Shown: positions 43,136 to 54,380, counted from the first letter of the stretch. The stretch: 64,000 nucleotides of DNA from Alviniconcha marisindica (GCA_018857735.1 JABMCL010001606.1:483501-547500), one strand, 5' to 3'. Program-made: numbers and translations. The notes: generated by a model not told the origin, from the sequence alone.

Positions 43136-43345
43136 AGCTCAGGAGCTGTGTGAAAGTCGAGGTGGCCGTCCTGGGCTCCCGTCCCTAATAAGCCTACGGT
43201 TTCTGTGGACGTACAGCAATACTCAACCAACCAACGCAACGTGGCTCCACAGCTCAGGAGCTGTGTGAAAGTCGAGGTGGCTGTCCTGGGCTCCGTCCCT
43301 TATTAGGGCCTACGGTTTCTGTGGACGTAAAGCAACACTTCAACA
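43136..43345 (-). repeat. Family B, two copies inverted
   Basis: AGCTCAGGAGCTGTGTGAAA, GTCGAGGTGGCCGTCCTGGG, TACGGTTTCTGTGGACGTA occur at 43136-43228 and 43252-43345. A further head fragment is at 43368-43405. Confidence 0.9.
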
Positions 43346-43803
<458 letters not shown>

Positions 43804-46054
43804 ATCCGATTAATTCCTGTCAACGCTCTGCCATGTTACTGAAGAGCGACGGTTAAATCCAGTGTCGACAAATGGCTGCCGTTTGGTGCTGTCAACATTT
43901 CGCCGTTTATGAACGCTTGTGCCGTCTATGGATATTGCGCCGTTTATGGGCGCAGGCAAGGGATTCGATGCATTGATCAGTTGAACAGATCCGCGTTCTC
44001 TGCCGGCCAGTAATGACGTCATAAAGCACAGCAGAGATAGGCGGTTTCCCTGCAGCACTCCGCCAGAGGCAGTAAGCCGACGTATAAAATACTGCAGCGC
44101 TGGACAGGCTTCACTGTATAAATCCGTCACGATCACCGTTACAAAACAACAGGTTGCGCTTTGGCATTTTCCAACATTTAAAACAACAGCACAGAAGACG
44201 AGACGGGATATTCGGGGGCAAATTGGTTTCTGTCTGCAGCGGAAGTTCCTCGCTCTGTCGATCCCGTTACTCCATCTGTGCTTTGCTCCCGCATCCGCTG
44301 CCCAGTGTGTCTGTTGTTGTCCCCTGTGCTCAAGGCACTGACAAAGCATCACGTGTTATTGCTATGCAAATGCACGTTAACTTGGCCCAGGAAGCTGGGC
44401 GAGACGACGATCACCACCACTGGGGAAGAGTAGCAGTAAGCCTACATTACCAGCATGACGTTGGCGACAACCACCAGATCTTTCACTTTCACATACAAGA
44501 TTAAACAATACATCAAATTAGTGCCCCACCCCCCGTTTCCCGTTTTTCTTCGTCTGTCCTTTAAACGCTCAATCAAATCAACATTTACTGGGTTTTCGCA
44601 ATGGCCCGTTTTCTTGTACATAATGATGTGACTGAGAGTTCTACAGGGTATCGTTATACAAGGCTGAAAATAGTGCGATGTAGTGTATACTTTTCTGGGT
44701 GATTGTTAGGGATCATCTAGTCCGGCTGACTTCCGCCGCTGGTTTCTAATGGGATTCCTGTGTCCCCAAGCACGTCATTAAGATCCAGCCTCCCTTCCTG
44801 CCCCCCCTCCCCCCCTACTACCACCACCACTACCACACACGTCATGGAGTCTAGGTTTCTCTTCAACTGGTGATCGGTTAGTTTCACACGAAAATGAATA
44901 ATAATGTTGAGTAAACATTAGTTAGTTGGTGTTTTGAGCCCAGACAACCACACACGGTTATATCAAGGCTAATAGTAAGCGGTAAATATTTCCAAAGATT
45001 TTAATGTTTAAAATTAAACGTGCATTAAATGTTTACCTTACCTCACACATCACGCATTCGATCGGCCATTAATTTTGTGTAGCCAAATTTTATATGACAA
45101 TATAAGCGCACACGTTACAGCAAGAGGAACAAAAAGAAGGGAAGAGGGCGGCGTGGTGGGTGGAGGGAGGGGCTAGTATTAAGGGTGCGATAGGTACGAA
45201 CACCACCACACGACAAACTGATGTACTATCATTCGTTATTCCTTCGTCGGTGATAATCATTACATTTTCTCCCTACAGCTTAACCCCCCAAAATGTCGAA
45301 CCTCTTTCCGGTAAACCTCTCTCATCTCACTGAATAACTTTCACTTTGTTTTGTCATGCTTACAAAACATGACCCCCTCCCCCCTCTCATACAATCGCGC
45401 GGTCCGATTTCAGTCCGCAGCTGTTTGATGAACCAGCACGTTAATAAGATCCAGCCTCCCCCCCCCCCCCCCCCCCCCCCACCCACCACCACACACGTAA
45501 CCACAAACATAAGCATCGTCCCTAAGCGACGAGTTGCCATGGTAACGCATCCAGAAACGAGCGTGAGAGGAAGGAGACACCAATCGGTTCTTAAAGGACT
45601 GGAAGTAAAACTGGCCACACTGCCACGTGCGATTCGTGTGGCAAGCGAGTCCACACACACACACACACACACATACACAAAGGCGCTGACCAGAGTTGTC
45701 CCCCCTCTTTATCAATATCACGTGACAGGAAATGACTGGGTCGGCTTTGTGGCAAAAACGCGCAGCAAATGATCGCCGTGAACTCGCGGAAAATTACTTC
45801 CATCTGAACCCTAAAGGAAACTTCAGCCCAAACCCAAACCCCGGTGGAATTAAAAAAGCACATAACGATTTCAAGACTTAATATTTATGTTTGCCTGTTT
45901 TGGGTTCTCCTTGGGCTTGTTCCTTTCCTCAAAGGAAACGCAAGCGTGCGTTGAGCAACGCTGCCGTATCCTCACCGCAAATGGCTGAACAACGCCACGC
46001 AATGCTTCACGATTTCTTTCCGTGCTTAGTCGATCTTTGGTGTGAAACAATTAG

Positions 46055-46055
<1 letters not shown>
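43804..46055. other. Mostly unique, no gene proven; a small duplicated motif
   Basis: 44773-44850 and 45437-45505 share TTAAGATCCAGCCTCCC (or TTAATAAGATCCAGCCTCCC), a C run and ACCACCACCACACACGT, an old dispersed duplication with the C run expanded in the second (C23, 45458-45480). 44330-44420 has an octamer-like ATGCAAAT. (AC)n at 45651-45675. Confidence 0.5.

Positions 46056-46124
<69 letters not shown>
46056..46124. repeat. (AC)n microsatellite
   Basis: About 33 AC units. Confidence 0.98.
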
Positions 46125-46128
<4 letters not shown>

Positions 46129-46238
46129 AGCATACACATACACACGGAAACGTTTGACACGATAACGTTTGTGAACGCAGTTGACTATACAGTTCTCATA
46201 TCTCTTTTTCACCACGCGGACTTTCCCTCATCCCACAG

Positions 46239-46561
46239 CAACGTCAAAAATGGAGCCCGCTGCACAGGCTAATGGCCAAGAAATTTGGCCCGCTGCACAG
46301 GCTAATGGCCAAGAAATTGGGCCCGCTGCACAGGCTAATGGACATAAAATTGGGCCCGTTGCACAGACCAACGGCCACGAAACTGGGCCCGCTGCACAGG
46401 CTAATGGCCAAGACATTGGGCCAGCTTCACAGGCAAACGGCCGAGAAACTCAAAATGGGAATATATATATATGCAAACATAAAGTTGGGCAACAGTCCAC
46501 TTCTCCCTCCACCCCCTTTCCCCCCGCCACCTGGACCCCCCTTTTCCCCCAAATGAAACAG
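46239..46561 (+). CDS. Candidate exon with 11-residue repeat, unknown protein
   Basis: A good acceptor (CTTTCCCTCATCCCACAG, ending 46238) and a good donor (ACAG/GTTAAGTG at 46561) bracket an open frame. An ATG at 46250 in AAAATGG context reads MEP, then six copies of AAQANGQEIGP (33-bp unit, variants such as VAQTNGHETGP), then a Ser/Pro-rich tail to QMKQ; 312 nt, donor phase 0. Many unit differences are third-base changes, but some alter residues. No family recognised and no neighbouring exon found. It could be a plain minisatellite in an open frame. Confidence 0.35.
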
Positions 46562-46700
46562 GTTAAGTGAATAACTAGACTGATACTGGCTGGAACTCAT
46601 TCTGAGACACTCATAAAGAGCGAGTGTCGACTGGAGGTGACCGCAAGGAGGGCCACCAATAAACATCTCACACCCAGCACTGGGGGGCGCCGCCTTGGAG

Positions 46701-46893
46701 AGTTGAAGTGTTGCTTTACGTCCACAGAAACCGTAGGTACTACGTCCACCTCGACTTTCACACAGCTCCTGAGCTCTGTCGCCTTGAAGAGTTGGTTGGT
46801 TGAGTGTTGCTTTACGTCCACAGAAACCTTAGGCTTATTAGTGACGGAAACCCAGGACGGCCACCTCGACTTTCACACAGCTCCTGAGCTCTG
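46701..46893 (+). repeat. Family B, two copies
   Basis: 46701-46779 (deleted inside) and 46800-46893: GTTGCTTTACGTCCACAGAA, CCAGGACGGCCACCTCGACT, TTCACACAGCTCCTGAGCTC. Confidence 0.9.
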
Positions 46894-46950
46894 AATCTTG
46901 AAGAGCCGTAGGCCTCGCAGTATATATACCGCCACGCCCGATGCTGGCAT

Positions 46951-47042
46951 CAGAGCTCAGGAGCTGTGTGAAAGTCGAGGTGGCCGTTCTGGGCTCCCGT
47001 CCCTAATAAGTCTACGGTTTCTGTGGACGTAAAGCAACACTC
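46951..47042 (-). repeat. Family B, inverted copy
   Basis: AGAGCTCAGGAGCTGTGTGA to GGTTTCTGTGGACGTAAAGC. With 46800-46893 it forms an inverted pair about 60 bp apart with about 85-90 percent identity, able to fold into a long hairpin. Confidence 0.9.
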
Positions 47043-47045
47043 TAC

Positions 47046-47310
47046 CAAAAATGCTGGCCTCGGTGAGCCGGTCTGGCCTAGTGGTAAGGCGTTAGGCTGG
47101 TAAGCAGAGGGACCTCGATTTGAATCCGCTTCGGCTCTCCTTTCTCTTCAAAAAGTTGTGGTTGTGGACACTGTCTTGTGACTTTGTCCTTCACAATGAA
47201 TGAAACAGTAAAACATTTTAATGTAGAAGTCATTCTGGTGGTGACAGTGTAGCGATAGGTATATAATTATAATCTCCCTCCCCGCCCCCTACATACCCAC
47301 TTCCCCCTTC
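47046..47310 (+). mobile_element. tRNA-derived SINE, best copy
   Basis: GGTGAGCCGGTCTGGCCTAG (A box TGGCCTAGTGGT), AAGGCGTTAGGCTGGTAAGC, GATTTGAATCC (B box), GCTTCGGCTCTCC, then body GTTGTGGTTGTGGACACTGT, CTTCACAATGAATGAAACAG, CATTCTGGTGGTGACAGTG, TATAATTATAATCTCCC. No coding capacity; would depend on a LINE partner. The last part may be the tail unit. Confidence 0.88.
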
Positions 47311-47312
47311 TC

Positions 47313-47358
47313 CCCGTCCCTAATAAACCTTACGGTTTCTGCGGACGTTAAGCACCAT
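47313..47358 (-). repeat. Family B fragment, inverted
   Basis: CGTCCCTAATAAACCTTACG then GTTTCTGCGGACGTTAAGCA and CCATGTTTAC, matching 63193-63246 inverted. Confidence 0.8.
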
Positions 47359-47605
47359 GTTTACTTTACTGCTGGAACCGAACCACAGCGCCTCGTGCCT
47401 CCCTGTCAAGCCCGGCTGAACTCCTCCAGCGTCCTCTGGTCCATCCTGACGGAAGCAGACAACTGACGACACGGGGATGCGAGCATGGAAGCTGTCTGCC
47501 ACTGTGGTAGTCGAGGGCACGGCGGGGGCGATAAGTTGCACAGATCTGGCTGTCGATACTGTGAAAACAGTAACCACGGAGGTTGTGCCAGCTTGGGTTA
47601 CACCA

Positions 47606-47635
47606 AAGCCCGTCTATTTTAAAACAGACGGGCTT
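47606..47635. repeat. 30-bp near-perfect palindrome
   Basis: AAGCCCGTCT, ATTTTAAAAC, AGACGGGCTT: 28 of 30 positions are self-complementary. On RNA it would form a stable hairpin. Function unknown. Confidence 0.85.
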
Positions 47636-47864
47636 CGGGTTATTTTAAATCATTTGTTGTGGCATTGTTTGTAGCGGTTAATTTTTAACGCAGCTTTAAA
47701 GCAATGGGAGGACTGAATGTGACGGATGTTGGAAGGGAGAGGATTCCATTGCTTTGGAGCACGGTAAACGAAGGACCGCTGGCCAATGGTTATGACAGAT
47801 GAGGGGCGCGAAGTATCTCTGTGTGTTTGCAGAAGAACGAAGCTGCCTGGAAGGGTCCGGGTTC

Positions 47865-47958
47865 AATGTTGCTTTATGTCCACAGATACCACAAGGACTA
47901 TTAGGGACGGGGAGCCCAGGACGGCCACCACGACTTTCACACTGCTCCTGAGCTCTGA
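47865..47958 (+). repeat. Family B copy
   Basis: TCAATGTTGCTTTATGTCCA, GGAGCCCAGGACGGCCACCA, CACACTGCTCCTGAGCTCTG. Confidence 0.9.
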
Positions 47959-47964
47959 CGTTTT

Positions 47965-48105
47965 GTTAAGTAAACATGGTGCTTAACGTCCACAGAAACC
48001 ATAAGCTTATAATAATAATAATAATAATAAAGGTATTTTTAAAGCGCAAAGTCTTGTCCCTAGAGACTATCCTAAGCACACACACACCTACCTTATTAGG
48101 GACGG
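47965..48105 (+). repeat. Family B fragment split by a nested insertion
   Basis: AAACATGGTGCTTAACGTCC, ACAGAAACCATAAGCTTAT, then about 80 bp of foreign sequence (AATAATAATAAT..., TTAAAGCGCAAAGTC) and resumption with TTATTAGGGACGGGG. The uninterrupted form is at 63195-63246. The insert has the inverted (ATT)n and AAAGCGC tail of a retroposon and is flanked by TTAT. G19 follows at 48112-48130. Confidence 0.75.
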
Positions 48106-48130
48106 GGAGAAGGGGGGGGGGGGGGGGGGT

Positions 48131-48879
48131 ATGGAGGTGCGGGAAGAGGAAAGGGATTAGTCACGAAATGTATATAACAAGGGGAGTAATTCGCCCACAG
48201 ATGACCCTCACCGGACAACTGGGCGTTCAACCCCCCCCCCCCCCCTCCTTCCCCCCTCCTCTGTACTACTGACTAGCGCTGCCTCCTGTCCCTGGACAGC
48301 CCTGCCTCCTCTCCCTCGAGTGTAATGACGTTACCTCCTGGTCCCCCTGCTTGCTTTTTCTCTCCACCCGTTTTAATCGGGTTACACGGCAGTTTGTGCG
48401 TCACCTCCCATAATTTAAATCTCCCCACCGCTACAGAGCTGCGCCGGCCAGACAGACAATCTAATTCCGCCCGCACCAAATGGTGATAAACGTGCCAGGT
48501 TATCCCACAAGGGTTGTCGACTCTTGACCCGATCTTCCAGACTGTGGGCTTTAATCCTCCAGCTGGATGGAACTTTATTTGCGGCCCACAGGACCCGACT
48601 GGACATTGTTTATAACCTCTCCAGAGGAAAGGCCGTGGAGTTTAAACCCCTTCCCACGAGGCTCACAAAAAAGGGTGTTGAATCTTCGATTCAAGTTTTC
48701 ACTCTTTGGGCTGTACGGTTGCTGAAGTCGTGTGCACAAACTGAGTTAAGTTTTATTAGGTTCAGAATCTCGACGCAACACTACCTATCCCCGTGTAACA
48801 AGACACTTTTTTTACATTTGGCTCTCCCTGGAACATTTCATAAAGAGCTGTAGAGTGCTTTGTTAAATGAGCAGATGTC
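48131..48879. other. Unique island, possible regulatory DNA
   Basis: C14 at 48232-48245. 48300-48660 is complex and repeat-free with balanced composition and motifs such as CATAATTTAAAT and GTTTATAAC; frames are open on both strands but no exon is recognised. Confidence 0.35.
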
Positions 48880-49110
48880 AGGAAAAGATGGCGACTGCGG
48901 AATCAGATGTGCGGAAGACGGACTAGATGGTAATTGTGAAATCAGGTTGTTAAATGGGAAGACGACGACTGACTGATCGAGTCTTGTCGTGCAAGTCGAT
49001 CAGGATCACGTTAAACGGGAAGATGACGAACGTTGTCATGGTGGAAGGAAATCAGGATCACGTTGAAAAGGGGGAAGGTGACGACCGTTGTCGTGGTTCA
49101 AGATATTTGC
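48880..49110. repeat. About 60-bp degenerate tandem repeat
   Basis: GAAATCAGG-T-ACGTT-AA-GGGAAG-TGACGAC-GTTGTC-TGGT blocks recur about four times. Confidence 0.75.
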
Positions 49111-49129
49111 GTGTTTTGTTTTTGTTTTT

Positions 49130-49132
<3 letters not shown>

Positions 49133-49193
<61 letters not shown>
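49133..49193. repeat. (GT)n microsatellite
   Basis: About 29 GT units followed by GTT and GCT steps. Confidence 0.98.
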
Positions 49194-49194
<1 letters not shown>

Positions 49195-49364
49195 TTGTTG
49201 TTGTTGTTGCTGCTGCTTTTGGGGGTGGGTGGGAGTGGGGGTTACATCTGTCCCTGACAAGAACTACGAGGTCTGACCCATTTGTTTTTGACTCCTAAAA
49301 TGTGTGCTCCAATATGAAAAAATCAAACATTATAGGAACATTTAATAATAATGATAAACAACAA

Positions 49365-49504
49365 AAATGAGAGGGGGGGAGAGAGAGAGGGGGGCGGGAG
49401 AGAGAGGGTGGGGGAGAAAGGGGGGGGGGGAAGGGGGAGAGAGAGAGAAAGAGAGAGGGGGGAAGAGAGAGGTGGAGAGAGAGGAGGGGGAGAGAGAGAG
49501 GGGG

Positions 49505-49552
<48 letters not shown>
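49365..49552. repeat. Polypurine GA/GGGGGA tract
   Basis: About 190 bp purine only apart from a few bases, ending in (GA)n. Confidence 0.95.
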
Positions 49553-49557
<5 letters not shown>

Positions 49558-49932
49558 GTCCAGCTGTCACAGACAGAAACCTGATACAGGGCATCATCTA
49601 AATCTGGTTAGAAATTATTCCATGCTTTCTGTCAGGCGCTGGTTTTAAGCCACGTCCCTACCTGCAGAGTCCTGTGTACTGCATGCAGCTTAACTATCTG
49701 TTCAGTGAGCAATCTGAATCGTTCCATGAGATCAGCTGAAGAAATAGGTTGCTAAGGGGTTACGTCGTATACAATTTGGGGTCTAAAATGGTACATACAT
49801 ATATCAAAGCTTCAAAGACGCAATTGCTGCTGGGTCAAGGTGCCGTCCTTCACGCTGTGCACAGATGTGGACTGGCTGCTAGTCTACTGCACGGCGTCTT
49901 TGTTACCGCAAGAGACAACTAGCATGTACACT

Positions 49933-50197
49933 GTAGAGCGTTCAGCCGCGTTGTTATGTTTTCAGTTGGAACACGCAGGTCGTTGCTGTTGTTGGACCCC
50001 GGCTATCAATAGCAACGACCTGTATGTTGCAACCAGGAACGTAACAACAGCAACGACCCATGTTGCAACTGGGAACGTAACGACACAACGACCCATGTTG
50101 CAACTGGGAACGTAACAACAACAAGGACCCGTGTGTTGCAACTGGGAACGTAACAGTGTGCTCCAAGTGGGAACGTAACGACGGCTGAACGCTCTAC
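49933..50197. mobile_element. Foldback element with internal tandem repeat
   Basis: GTAGAGCGTTCAGCCG at 49933 is exactly inverted at 50182-50197. Inward, the left arm TTGTTATGTTTTCAGTTGGA-ACACGCAGGTCG is inverted as several TTACGTTCC(C)AGTTGCAACAC blocks: four to five units of about 36 bp (GGGAACGTAAC, CAACGACCCATGTTGCAACT) fill the right arm. No coding capacity; no clear target duplication. Confidence 0.8.
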
Positions 50198-50669
50198 TTT
50201 GCATCGCCCAAGTCACCCACTGTCCCCTCGCCCTCCACACCAATGAAAGAAGCTAAAGCAGGCTGTTTGGTAATTTTTATTAATGGATTAAATTATTGAA
50301 ATCGGTATCAGCAGGCAAGTTTCGCCCTGCTCCTGACGGTCGGCGCAACACTCCTCTTCTGCCGAACCGATCACGGCAAATTCGATGAATTATGTAACGG
50401 TGATACCGGTGACGAGGCTGATGACGGTGGACGCTGACATCGGAATGACAAGAGACTGATGCATGTGAGGATTAGATAATTACACTCTGACCACGTAAAG
50501 AAGCAGCAAAGCCTTTGGAACACGCCAAGCACATCCATTCCTTCTACAAGGTCTTACGGTAAGTAACTTGGTGTTTTATGGAAGCCACAATCTGGCCCTA
50601 GACTCTTGTGCATGGCGTCACAGTGGGACGTTCCTGAGGCGACCCTGTGCGGTTGACCAAGACTTCACT
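50198..50669. other. Unique, no gene proven
   Basis: A donor-like GGTAAGTAA lies at 50559 but no supported exon precedes it. Confidence 0.4.
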
Positions 50670-50777
50670 AGCTTCACTACACACACACTACACTACACAC
50701 CACACCACACCACACCACACCCACTCCACTCAACTCCATTCCACACACACCACTACACTACACTACACTACACTACA

Positions 50778-50850
<73 letters not shown>
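50670..50850. repeat. (ACACC)n, (ACACT)n and (AC)n cluster
   Basis: Pentamer CACAC/CACCA and TACAC units then AC tracts with one break. Confidence 0.95.
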
Positions 50851-50855
<5 letters not shown>

Positions 50856-51281
50856 ACATAAGCACAGTGGCTCTAAACATGATCAACCAAAATAAATCAA
50901 CCTTCGGTTTGGGGCCAAATCCAGCTACTGTTTGACCTAGAGTATATGAGTATACCTGGTCACAGACAAGACGGCCTCAGCGTAGACGATTGCCATCCCC
51001 CACACACCTTTCACACCTTCCCCCACTATCCCCATCCCCACCCCCGTGAAGACCACCCTCCCGACCTACCCCCACCCGGGCACTCCGTCCCCACCCCGCC
51101 TCCCGGAGAGCGACCGACAGACAGACAGGGAGAACGGTGGCCGGGTGAACGGGGAGACGTAATGGGTTTTGTGCGTTATTGAAAAAATCATTATGCCGCA
51201 GGGATGAGGAGCCGCGCTGGGACCCTTCGACAGCTCGCCACGCCCCCAGCAACAAGCTGGCCGGGCCACGGGGGCCCCATG

Positions 51282-51411
51282 GAACAGCACCCCCCCCCCC
51301 CTCCCTCCACTCCGCGCGCTGGGGACGTGGACGTGGGAGGAGGGGGTTGAATTAGCGCGCTTCATTTCCCGGTGAGGTCTCTGCTGGATATGGGGGGGGG
51401 GGGGGGGGGGG
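51282..51411. repeat. C and G runs
   Basis: C-rich at 51289-51303, G20 at 51392-51411. Confidence 0.95.
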
Positions 51412-51424
51412 TCTGACGCCGGCA

Positions 51425-51935
51425 CGACACGGCAACAGCACCTCTCATATCTCACCCCCGATCCCACACCTTTCACCCCCGATCCTGCACCTCTCACCCC
51501 CGACCCCACACTGCAACAGCACCTCACCCCCAACCCCACACTACAACAGCCGAGTCATCAGACGATACAACGGTCCGGACAAGTGATGATGTAATGGCCG
51601 ACACGTCTGACAATGCAAGAGCCAGGCCGTCTGATAACGTCTGACAATAAATCAGCAGACAATGCAAGAGCCGACAGTCAACACATCTGATAATGTAACC
51701 TGTGACACATCTGACAGCCACACTGACACATCTGACAACCCCAATACAACAGCCGATATCAGGTCAGGTGTCACGTATGTCAGGCAATGCAACATGGATG
51801 ACAGGCTGTTGATTTTAGATATATACACGTGTTCTAGGCCAAAACGTGTGACACATCTGACAGCCCCAATAAACAGCCGATATGTCAGGTAATGCAACAC
51901 GGATGATTGGCTGTTGATTCTAGGTACACAAGCGC
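51425..51935. repeat. Degenerate tandem repeats
   Basis: 51425-51545: CACCTCTCACCCCCGATCCC units (about 25 bp). 51575-51935: GACACATCTGACA and CAACAGCCGATATC blocks; a block of about 125 bp (ACACATCTGACA, CCCCAATA, ACAGCCGATATC, GTCAGGCAATGCAACA, GGCTGTTGATT) is present twice (51712-51835, 51845-51935). Confidence 0.75.
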
Positions 51936-51994
51936 TCCAGGCCTCAGACAACAATGCAACACCATGCCGACGAGCGTATGATGAATACAACAAT

Positions 51995-52049
51995 ACCGGC
52001 AATGTCCACTTTTAGCCCCGTCGGTTCGCTGTCCTCAAATTGTATGAGA

Positions 52050-52123
<74 letters not shown>

Positions 52124-52282
52124 ACGGAATGGACCTGAAGTATGTACTACGCTGGCATATCCACATATCAGTTCATTCCGTACTATGCCAGTGCTATACA
52201 CACAAACGCACGTACACACGCATCTTCAAACCATCTGAGGATAGCGAACCGACGGGGCTAAAAGTGGATACTGCCACAATAT
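51995..52282. mobile_element. Palindromic element around a (TG)n core
   Basis: Left arm TCCACTTTTAGCCCCGTCGG then TTCGCTGTCCTCAAATTG (52007-52044) is inverted on the right as TCTGAGGATAGCGAACCGAC then GGGGCTAAAAGTGGA (52230-52267). Similarity extends outward (CCGGCAATG against GTGGCAGTA) and inward to the TG repeat, whose right arm decays to TACGTGCGTTTGTGTG-like sequence. The core is (TG)n at 52051-52122. A MITE-like structure, with a smaller inverted repeat (GTACTACGCTGGCAT/GTACTATGCCAGTGC-like) inside. Confidence 0.8.
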
Positions 52283-52360
52283 CAAATGCAGCAGCTCGAC
52301 AGGAACCACCCCCCCCCCCCCCCCCCGGCATGCATTCCCGCACAACGTGGACTATGTGCT

Positions 52361-52760
52361 AACTCCAAGCACTGGTTTACGACACCCTTCCTCCAATCAC
52401 TGCCATAATTGAGAGTCTGGAGGAAAGTGCCGGACAGCGATGCTCGGAGTGCGGACTATTCGGTGTACGTACGCCGGAAACCAGCTCGTGTTCACTGCAG
52501 GCGGCGGTAGGGAATGACACGTACGGCGCCTGGGCGAGACAAAGGAAGTGGTCATCACGAGTGTGGTGCGGAGACTGGGACCGTGCGTCCACAAGCACAC
52601 ACAGCAGCCGCCCGTCCTTCTTTCTGGGCGGCTCCTCACCCGCCGCACCAAACGCCAAGCACTAGTTTACGACATCCTTCCTCCAAACACTACCATAAGG
52701 CTATTGGAGGAAGATGACGGAAAGCGATCTTGGAGTGTGCTGCCGCACACGTCATCTGCT
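52361..52760 (+). repeat. Family D, two direct copies
   Basis: 52361-52455 and 52652-52740 share CCAAGCACTGGTTTACGACA, CCTTCCTCCAA-CACT-CCATAA, GGAGGAAAGTGCCGGACAGC, GGAGTG. A C17 run lies at 52310-52326. Other copies are at 16062 (inverted) and 38788 (partial). Confidence 0.78.
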
Positions 52761-52899
52761 GCACACCGGCCAGCTTCTTCACACAAGACCCGGGCACGAC
52801 GAGCAGGACGACCCCATCAAAATGTATCGACTGTGCTATAGGGGATTAAGCAAGTCTTATTTCCTCTACATTGTCCGCTTCTACTGGTGACCAGTGCAC

Positions 52900-53330
52900 A
52901 ACGGTGTGCTACTGACCGACTACGTGCAGAGGCATGCTGCATAAATGGCCTTTCAGTTTTATAGCCTGAATGCCCACACCGATGAAAGTGACAGCGGCAG
53001 ATGAAGGATTATTATCAGCCCCAGATAATGTGTACACTGCAAAGTTTATCCGGTAATCCCAGTTGGATGGAGAAGGGTTTCCACTGCAGAGGCCGCGGCC
53101 CTGCCATGACACAAATCTCTCTGTGTGCCTCTTTGCTCTTTTCAGCGCGAGCATGCAACATGCATGGAAATAGCGGGTATGACAGACCCCGGCCGACTGT
53201 TCCACCGGCATATCAATGATTCGTATTGATCCCCCTGTCTTCTGTCCTTTCAGCCTCATTGGCCGATACATGCCTTTTTCCACCATGGCACGCAGCGCCA
53301 ACGGCAGTACAGATAGCAAAAAAAGAAGAA
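52900..53330. other. Unique island, possible regulatory DNA
   Basis: Repeat-free complex sequence with GATAATG- and TTTATCC-type GATA motifs and TGCATGGAAAT. A minus-strand frame of 136 codons is open but has no recognised domain and no clear splice frame. Confidence 0.35.
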
Positions 53331-53989
53331 AAAAGAAAAGAAAAAAAGATTCGGGGAAGGGAAGGGAGGAGGGAGTGCGAGGGAAATTGCATGTGAGTCT
53401 TTAGAGCTGGGAGACACGAGGCTGTATTAATGGTGTAGTCTCATACAGTTGTAACCATGGCCCGGGGCCAACTCGGTTCCCGAACCAAAGACGGCATGCA
53501 GTCCCCTAACGAGTGAGTTGGAGGTGGCAAAGAGAATTAAAGGGCTTCTACATGCACAGAAGATGGGAGTTACGTGGGCCCAAGCTTGGACTTTCAAAGG
53601 GGGGTTGGCCGCCACTTGTGATTTGGTTCTTTGTGGTGGGCGGAGAGTCGATTTTAAGTACAGCTTTGCAGACTAACCACTACCCCGCCAGAGTCACGGT
53701 ACTTTACCCGGCAGACCGGACGTGTACCAGGACTTGTCCGTAAGTGTTAGCACATGACTGACTGAAATCTTTAGCACAGCACAACGATCATGTAGTTTAA
53801 TGGCTGGATGCATCTGATGAAAGTCTCTGGCTCAGAGGTACAGAGGCGGCCAACAAATAAACAGACGAACCTTGGGGAGAGATGTGGATGTGTGTAAAAA
53901 CTGTTGGCAAGGGTTAACAACCTTCCTGGCGTGTTTCTCTTTATAACATCTGCATTAGTTTACACATGGCCATGGTTTTGTTTTTAATG

Positions 53990-53992
<3 letters not shown>
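53331..53992. other. No gene seen
   Basis: A-rich start (53310-53350) then unique sequence. Confidence 0.4.
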
Positions 53993-54022
<30 letters not shown>

Positions 54023-54029
54023 GTGTGTG

Positions 54030-54067
<38 letters not shown>
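53993..54067. repeat. (TG)n microsatellite
   Basis: About 35 TG units with two TTG breaks. Confidence 0.97.
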
Positions 54068-54069
<2 letters not shown>

Positions 54070-54139
54070 CCGTTCAAGTCACACGTCACTTCATGCTTGA
54101 GTTTCTGTTTGACGACGGTTGGCGAAATTGAAGCAGAAT

Positions 54140-54380
54140 GAACCGGATGTAAGAAATCAGTGATGCAGAATTCCTGGCAGCAGGCTAAGCATAATATATA
54201 TCAGTGCAAAGAGAACCTTCCATAGCTGCAGCTTCACAGCTGAAGAGACCTTAATTCAGAGTAAATAAAAACAACAGTAACATCACATTGTGTTCAAAAT
54301 GTTCGGTTTTCTTGACACCTTTCTCAACGAACTAAGACTGACGAATGAGACCTTAATTTCTGCGTCCGAAGCTCCCCACC
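54140..54380 (+). repeat. Dispersed repeat family C
   Basis: GATGCAGAATTCCTGGCAGC, ATATATATCAG, GAAGAGACCTTAATTCAGAG, and again GAGACCTTAATTTCTGCGTC-CGAAGCTCCCCACC. Confidence 0.6.

Noticed and set aside
47046..47130. A genuine tRNA gene
   Set aside because: A and B boxes are present but the cloverleaf does not close well and a SINE body follows; it recurs as a SINE family.
50500..50565. Exon ending at the GTAAGTAA donor-like site
   Set aside because: No acceptor-bounded open frame before it.
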